DNA of 24,539 bases from contig JBGOTQ010000066.1 of NCBI GenBank assembly GCA_041476565.1, positions 1 to 24,539 on the forward strand, written 5' to 3'. Positions 22,401 to 24,539 of the stretch are shown piece by piece. The stretch's first letter is position 1; each line of letters begins with the position of its first letter. The translations under genes and the position numbers were made by a program. This DNA comes from DATKMG01 sp041476565 (GTDB lineage: Bacteria; Acidobacteriota; Terriglobia; Versatilivoradales; Versatilivoraceae). The notes under the pieces were generated by a model that saw nothing but the letters and a program-made list of their open reading frames with translations, did not search any database and was not told the DNA's origin.

Positions 22401-24272
22401 TCAGCGTTCCATCGTGTGCTCACGGATTGGTCCTTTCTCCTGCGTCGTGATCCGGGACATCCCTTCCGACTGGTCCTGGGCAGTGCCCTGGTTGCGCTCA
22501 GGCCCGCTGCTGGCTTCGACTGTGAGGGCGCACTTCTTCGAGACGTCCTTGCTGAGCGCCTCGCCGAGGGATTCAGCATCATTGGTGTAAATCTGCGCAT
22601 CGTAGCGCCCCCGAGAGACGGCCACGTAGGCCAGCCGTCTGTTGATGAGCTTCTGGTGGGCTTGCCCTGTGTCCACATGCAGCAGCACGCGGTCGGCGGT
22701 GACCCCCTGGCTGCTGTGACTGGTGACGGCATAACCGTAGTCCAGATGCGGATGGTCCCTGATGTTAAACTGCACTTCTCCGCCTGAATCCATCCGGATC
22801 TGAAGATTCCCCTCAAGGTCGACTCCGGTTAGCGTTCCGAGCTGGCGATTGGCAATCTGCTGGTCCCGGTAAGGCGCAGTGAATTGAACCCGATCTCCTT
22901 GGGAAAAGTTCCGTCGCGCCTCTTTCCAGACACTGACTCCATGCAATCGAACAGGATCGTAGGTGAAGCGTGAGCCGTCCGCGCGTTCTACAGTGAGCAG
23001 GTTTTGTTCTCGATTGATCCCGGTAACCTGCACATATTCTCCCGCTTTGACGCCCAGCAGTTGGCTGCCTCGGGTATAGCGAACTAAATCATCTATTTCA
23101 TATTGTGCACCCCACTGCCGGTCGGCCCCGGTCATGTCCTGGCGCGGCAGGAGAACCGTGAGTGGGTGTTCTTGCTTTTCAACCTTCCCTCTCGATTGCA
23201 GCTCGGTGTGAATCAGCCGGTTGATTTCCTGCCGGGATTTGTTGTCAGGTGAGACCACCAGGGTCTGCCGAGCGTGCTCGGCGTAGACCTTCGCCATAGC
23301 CTGCAGCCGCTCCTGCGGGTCCGTAATCTGGTGCACCCGCCCCTGCTGTTTGAGATTCTCAACGGCCTCCCAGACTTGCCCACGGGCGAGCTGTTGGACA
23401 ACCTGTTTTAAAGCCGGGTCTTTCTGGCGGACGATTTCGTCGAGGTGAGCAGTGCGGAGGCCGGCTTCCTGGAGTTGCTGGAACGGGCGGCCCGCTTCCA
23501 CCCCCTCATGCTGGCGGCTGTCTCCCACAAAGATCACGCGGTCGCCTTCCTGCAACCGGTGCAGAAATTCATTCACCTGCCTTGTGCTCGCCAGGCTCGA
23601 CTCATCCACGATGTAGAGATGTTTCCGGCCGCGGCGATTCAGATTGGATCGCGCCAGATGATGCTGGAGGGTGCTCGAAGAGATGCCTGCACCCTCCAGC
23701 TGCTGTGCGGCCCGGGAAGTCGGGGCCAGGCCTTCCACCCGGTAGCCCTCCCCTTCAGCTGCTTCCCGAATGGCTGCCAGAGAAGTGGTCTTCCCGGCTC
23801 CTGCTGACCCCTCGAGGCCCATCAGCTGGTCCCGGCTGCTGAGTATCTCCTCCATAGCCTGGCGCTGATGATTCGACAGGCGAGCGAAATCTGCAGTAGA
23901 TTCTTTAAATTTCTGTTTCGAAACCAGCGGACGATATCTTCCTTGTCCGGACTTCATGTAGGCGACGTTGTTGTGCTCACAGTCGAGCATCTCTTGCGTG
24001 GTCAGAAAGCGCGATGGCCCAGTGCGCTCCCGGTCAAGAGGGACGAATTCACCCGAGCTGATGCGCTGTTCAAGGTTTTCCCGCACCTCACGGAAGGTCG
24101 TCTCACCCAGGGAACGCCTCAGGGCATCGCGGAGCAACTCGCGCTCGTCAACTACCGCCTCCCGTTCGATGTGACGGTCACGGGAGTAGGTGATGGCTTC
24201 CCTCACCAGCCCCTGTCTCTCCTCCACGCTGTGACGCTGTTGCCTGCCTCGGGCGAGGGCTTCTCCTGCCAC
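22401..24272 (-). CDS. MobF/TraA-type conjugative relaxase, helicase part (after in-frame TGA)
   Basis: The 623 codons form the superfamily 1 helicase half of a TrwC/TraI/TraA-like relaxase. Walker A is GLEGSAGAGKTTSLAAI at about 152-168. Walker B is YIVDESSLAS, motif III IFVGDSRQHEGVEAGRPF, motif V YAVTSHSSQGVTADRVLLHV and motif VI YVAVSRGRYDAQIYT. Upstream, EREAVVDERELLRDALRRSL is the usual linker between relaxase and helicase domains. Such enzymes nick oriT and unwind the transferred strand in conjugation. The N-terminal relaxase domain is outside the window. The frame continues upstream through a single TGA (24275-24273) with matching homology, so the GTG at 24272 is not a natural start. 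The protein is either a pseudogene product or split. Confidence 0.88.
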   Translation of the reverse strand: MAGEALARGRQQRHSVEERQGLVREAITYSRDRHIEREAVVDERELLRDALRRSLGETTFREVRENLEQRISSGEFVPLDRERTGPSRFLTTQEMLDCEHNNVAYMKSGQGRYRPLVSKQKFKESTADFARLSNHQRQAMEEILSSRDQLMGLEGSAGAGKTTSLAAIREAAEGEGYRVEGLAPTSRAAQQLEGAGISSSTLQHHLARSNLNRRGRKHLYIVDESSLASTRQVNEFLHRLQEGDRVIFVGDSRQHEGVEAGRPFQQLQEAGLRTAHLDEIVRQKDPALKQVVQQLARGQVWEAVENLKQQGRVHQITDPQERLQAMAKVYAEHARQTLVVSPDNKSRQEINRLIHTELQSRGKVEKQEHPLTVLLPRQDMTGADRQWGAQYEIDDLVRYTRGSQLLGVKAGEYVQVTGINREQNLLTVERADGSRFTYDPVRLHGVSVWKEARRNFSQGDRVQFTAPYRDQQIANRQLGTLTGVDLEGNLQIRMDSGGEVQFNIRDHPHLDYGYAVTSHSSQGVTADRVLLHVDTGQAHQKLINRRLAYVAVSRGRYDAQIYTNDAESLGEALSKDVSKKCALTVEASSGPERNQGTAQDQSEGMSRITTQEKGPIREHTMER

Positions 24273-24539
24273 TCAAAGCGGCTGGTTGCCGAAAGCTGCG
24301 GCCAGGTGGTTGTGCTGCTCCAGCATTCGTTCCGCACTGAGGGGACTCTTGGCATCGCGCGTGCGATGGGCTGCGATCTGGGCAGGTCCGGCGCCTTCAA
24401 GTCCCAGCGCCTCGAGATGGGCCCGGATTTGCCGACTCCGAGGGCTCGACACCTCCAGATATTCCTGGCTATAACCCTTGATTTCAGGCGCTCCATTTTT
24501 CTCCGGTTCAATCTCATAGCCAAGCTGCTTGAGCCGATA
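24273..24539 (-). pseudogene. Relaxase gene, part upstream of the internal TGA (runs off window)
   Basis: The same minus-strand frame is open from the window edge to TGA 24275-24273. It reads YRLKQLGYEIEPEKNGAPEI, then SSPRSRQIRAHLEALGL, AQIAAHRTRDAKSPLSAERM and HNHLAAAFGNQPL. This is the conserved stretch of MobF relaxases after the catalytic domain ('SxRSxxI...L', 'A...TR..K', 'FG.QP'). Family members continue without interruption into the ARERG... linker; here CTT TGA GTG stands where an arginine CGA codon would be one transition away. Together with 22401-24272 it forms one broken gene. Confidence 0.75.

Noticed and set aside
22252..22590. 112-codon plus-strand frame extending the repeat ORF
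   Set aside because: Beyond the repeat it is antisense to the relaxase gene; only the repeat part could matter.
1..24539. CRISPR arrays, rRNA and tRNA genes
   Set aside because: I saw no regularly spaced short repeats and no cloverleaf or rRNA-like segments on either strand.

Overview
The window looks like a piece of a soil or sediment bacterial chromosome assembled from several mobile segments. GC-rich left-hand genes and large Sec-exported RHS proteins with acidobacterial-style neighbours suggest Acidobacteriota or a similar lineage, but no marker gene settles the host, so this is a weak inference.

Region 1 (1-1111): end of a methylamine methyltransferase (MtmB-like) gene followed by its cognate-type corrinoid protein, a C1-metabolism pair. 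Region 2 (about 1118-8200): a decayed integron. A 3' fragment of an integron integrase (intI) lies in the same orientation as the genes that follow, the 'inverted' layout seen in some environmental integrons. It is followed by cassette-like genes (SDR oxidoreductase, exported carboxypeptidase-regulatory-like protein, SAM methyltransferase, exported cupin, membrane-anchored SAM methyltransferase) separated by attC-type sites with RYYYAAC/GTTRRRY cores. The array is damaged by an IS1182-type transposase remnant and by an IS91-family element with a tyrosine recombinase; in the latter, two integrase 3' ends meet tail to tail at a perfect 34-bp palindrome.

Region 3 (8428-22361): a 13.6-kb island bounded by direct repeats of about 300-318 bp, whose inner 170 bp are about 95% identical. 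It holds a UPF0175/DUF3368 (PIN-like) toxin-antitoxin pair, IS debris, and a minus-strand RHS locus. Reading with transcription, the locus is: Fn3-IPT surface protein, glycine-rich exported protein, exported protein of unknown family, a 1743-residue Sec-exported RHS/YD protein with a variable C-terminal tip, its putative 102-residue immunity protein, then a displaced (orphan) RHS tip with an HEGEH metallopeptidase motif, and a small exported protein 6 bp further on that may be the orphan's immunity protein. This looks like a polymorphic toxin locus that has exchanged tips.

Region 4 (22401-24539): the helicase part of a MobF/TraA-type conjugative relaxase on the minus strand, interrupted by one in-frame TGA and running off the window. 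The second direct repeat sits just past its 3' end, so the repeats may derive from the flank of a relaxase-bearing element.
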